DNA of 5,417 nucleotides from Reyranella sp. (GTDB lineage Bacteria > Pseudomonadota > Alphaproteobacteria > Reyranellales > Reyranellaceae), in NCBI GenBank assembly GCA_030681635.1, contig JAUXRT010000188.1, positions 1 to 5,417 on the forward strand. Direction: 5' to 3'. This document shows positions 4,853 through 5,417 of the stretch, piece by piece. Under the pieces are notes generated by a model that saw only the letters and a list, made by a program, of their open reading frames with translations, had not been told where the DNA came from and did no database searches. Position 1 is the stretch's first letter, and each line of letters begins with the position of its first letter. A program made the position numbers and the translations under genes.

Positions 4853-5417
4853 CTATTCGGCCGCGATCGCGTCCTGCACGAACTTCTTCTTGTCGAAGTC
4901 GTCGGCGACCTTGAGGTCGTTGCCGATCAGCTGGTTGATGTCGATCTTGGCGTATTCCATCACGCCCATGTCGCCCAGCGCCTTCTGCACCTTGGGTCCG
5001 AACAGGCCGATCTCCTTGAGGATCGGCACGATGCGGGTGAAGAGCCTGGAGCGGAACGACTGCATGGCGCCGGAGTTGTAGGCGTATTCCATCAGCTTAT
5101 CGACCGGCAGGCCCGACCGCATCCAGACCTCGGCCTGGTTGAAGCGGTCGCGCATGAAGTAGAGCGCCTCGACCACGAACTCCTCGCGCTCGGCGCGCTC
5201 GGCGTCGCTCAGATGCGGGTAGTATTCACGCAGCGCCATGCGGCCGAACGTGACGTGGCGTGCCTCGTCCTGCATCACGTAGGCGTTGACCGCGCCGGCG
5301 AGGTTGTTCTTGGCGGTGTCGCGGATGCGCTGGAAGGCGGCCAGCGCCAGCCCTTCGATCAGCACCTGCATGCCGAGATAGGTCATGTCCCAGCGCCGGT
5401 CGGTCAGCGTCTGCTCG
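4853..5417 (-). CDS. Ferritin-like domain protein, C-terminal part
   Basis: The frame is open from the stop at 4853 to the right window edge. An ATG at 5386 is internal, because the preceding codons read EQTLTDRRWD and join smoothly, so the N-terminus lies outside. About 188 residues are visible. Ferritin-like (R2-like) four-helix-bundle features are seen: a helix with LIEGLALAAFQ carrying a candidate metal-ligand Glu, and a later helix with QDEARHVTFGRMAL carrying the E-x-x-H pair typical of diiron sites. A further helical region (REEFVVEALYFMRDRF) and a polar tail ending in AIAAE follow. Such proteins are diiron oxidases, oxygenases or uncharacterised relatives, and the substrate cannot be told. 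The other metal ligands would be in the missing part. A terminator follows the gene. Confidence 0.85.
   Translation of the reverse strand, partial: EQTLTDRRWDMTYLGMQVLIEGLALAAFQRIRDTAKNNLAGAVNAYVMQDEARHVTFGRMALREYYPHLSDAERAEREEFVVEALYFMRDRFNQAEVWMRSGLPVDKLMEYAYNSGAMQSFRSRLFTRIVPILKEIGLFGPKVQKALGDMGVMEYAKIDINQLIGNDLKVADDFDKKKFVQDAIAAE

Overview
The window reads as chromosome of a GC-rich alphaproteobacterium. Support comes from high third-position GC in every gene, the alphaproteobacterial style of the YggT, DUF167 and ferritin-like proteins, and a nested palindromic repeat at 4653-4793 that resembles interspersed repeats I recall from Bradyrhizobium-type and Rhodospirillales-type genomes. No genus can be fixed from the sequence alone.

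Left part, minus strand (read from about 3004 down to 1): six tightly packed genes. ridA (imine deaminase) comes first, with a strong Shine-Dalgarno and a GTG start. It is followed by a 95-residue membrane protein, a two-helix membrane protein with a C-terminal FHA-like domain (joined to the previous gene by an ATGA overlap), yggT, a DUF167/YggU gene and folD (one-carbon folate metabolism). Most junctions overlap or nearly touch. The exception is the 96-bp gap before yggT, which holds a terminator-like hairpin right ahead of the yggT ribosome site. A 14-bp-stem palindrome follows folD at the window edge.

Middle, plus strand: a complete tRNA-Ala with anticodon CGC and encoded CCA, divergent from ridA, with a good -35 box upstream. 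After it come a short stretch of imperfect tandem repeats and a hairpin. Next are a conserved hypothetical protein with a transglutaminase-like Cys/His arrangement and, 11 bp later, a secreted four-cysteine protein of unknown function. These two probably form a small operon.

Right part: a gene-free stretch (4629-4852) holding the palindromic repeat and a rho-independent terminator. Then comes the C-terminal part of a ferritin-like diiron-type protein on the minus strand, cut by the window edge.

Most of the window is ordinary housekeeping sequence. I see no CRISPR array, transposase, toxin-antitoxin pair, phage gene or defence system. The least explained items are the membrane/FHA gene pair, which share a membrane motif, the transglutaminase-like plus secreted-protein pair beside the tRNA, and the hairpin ahead of yggT.
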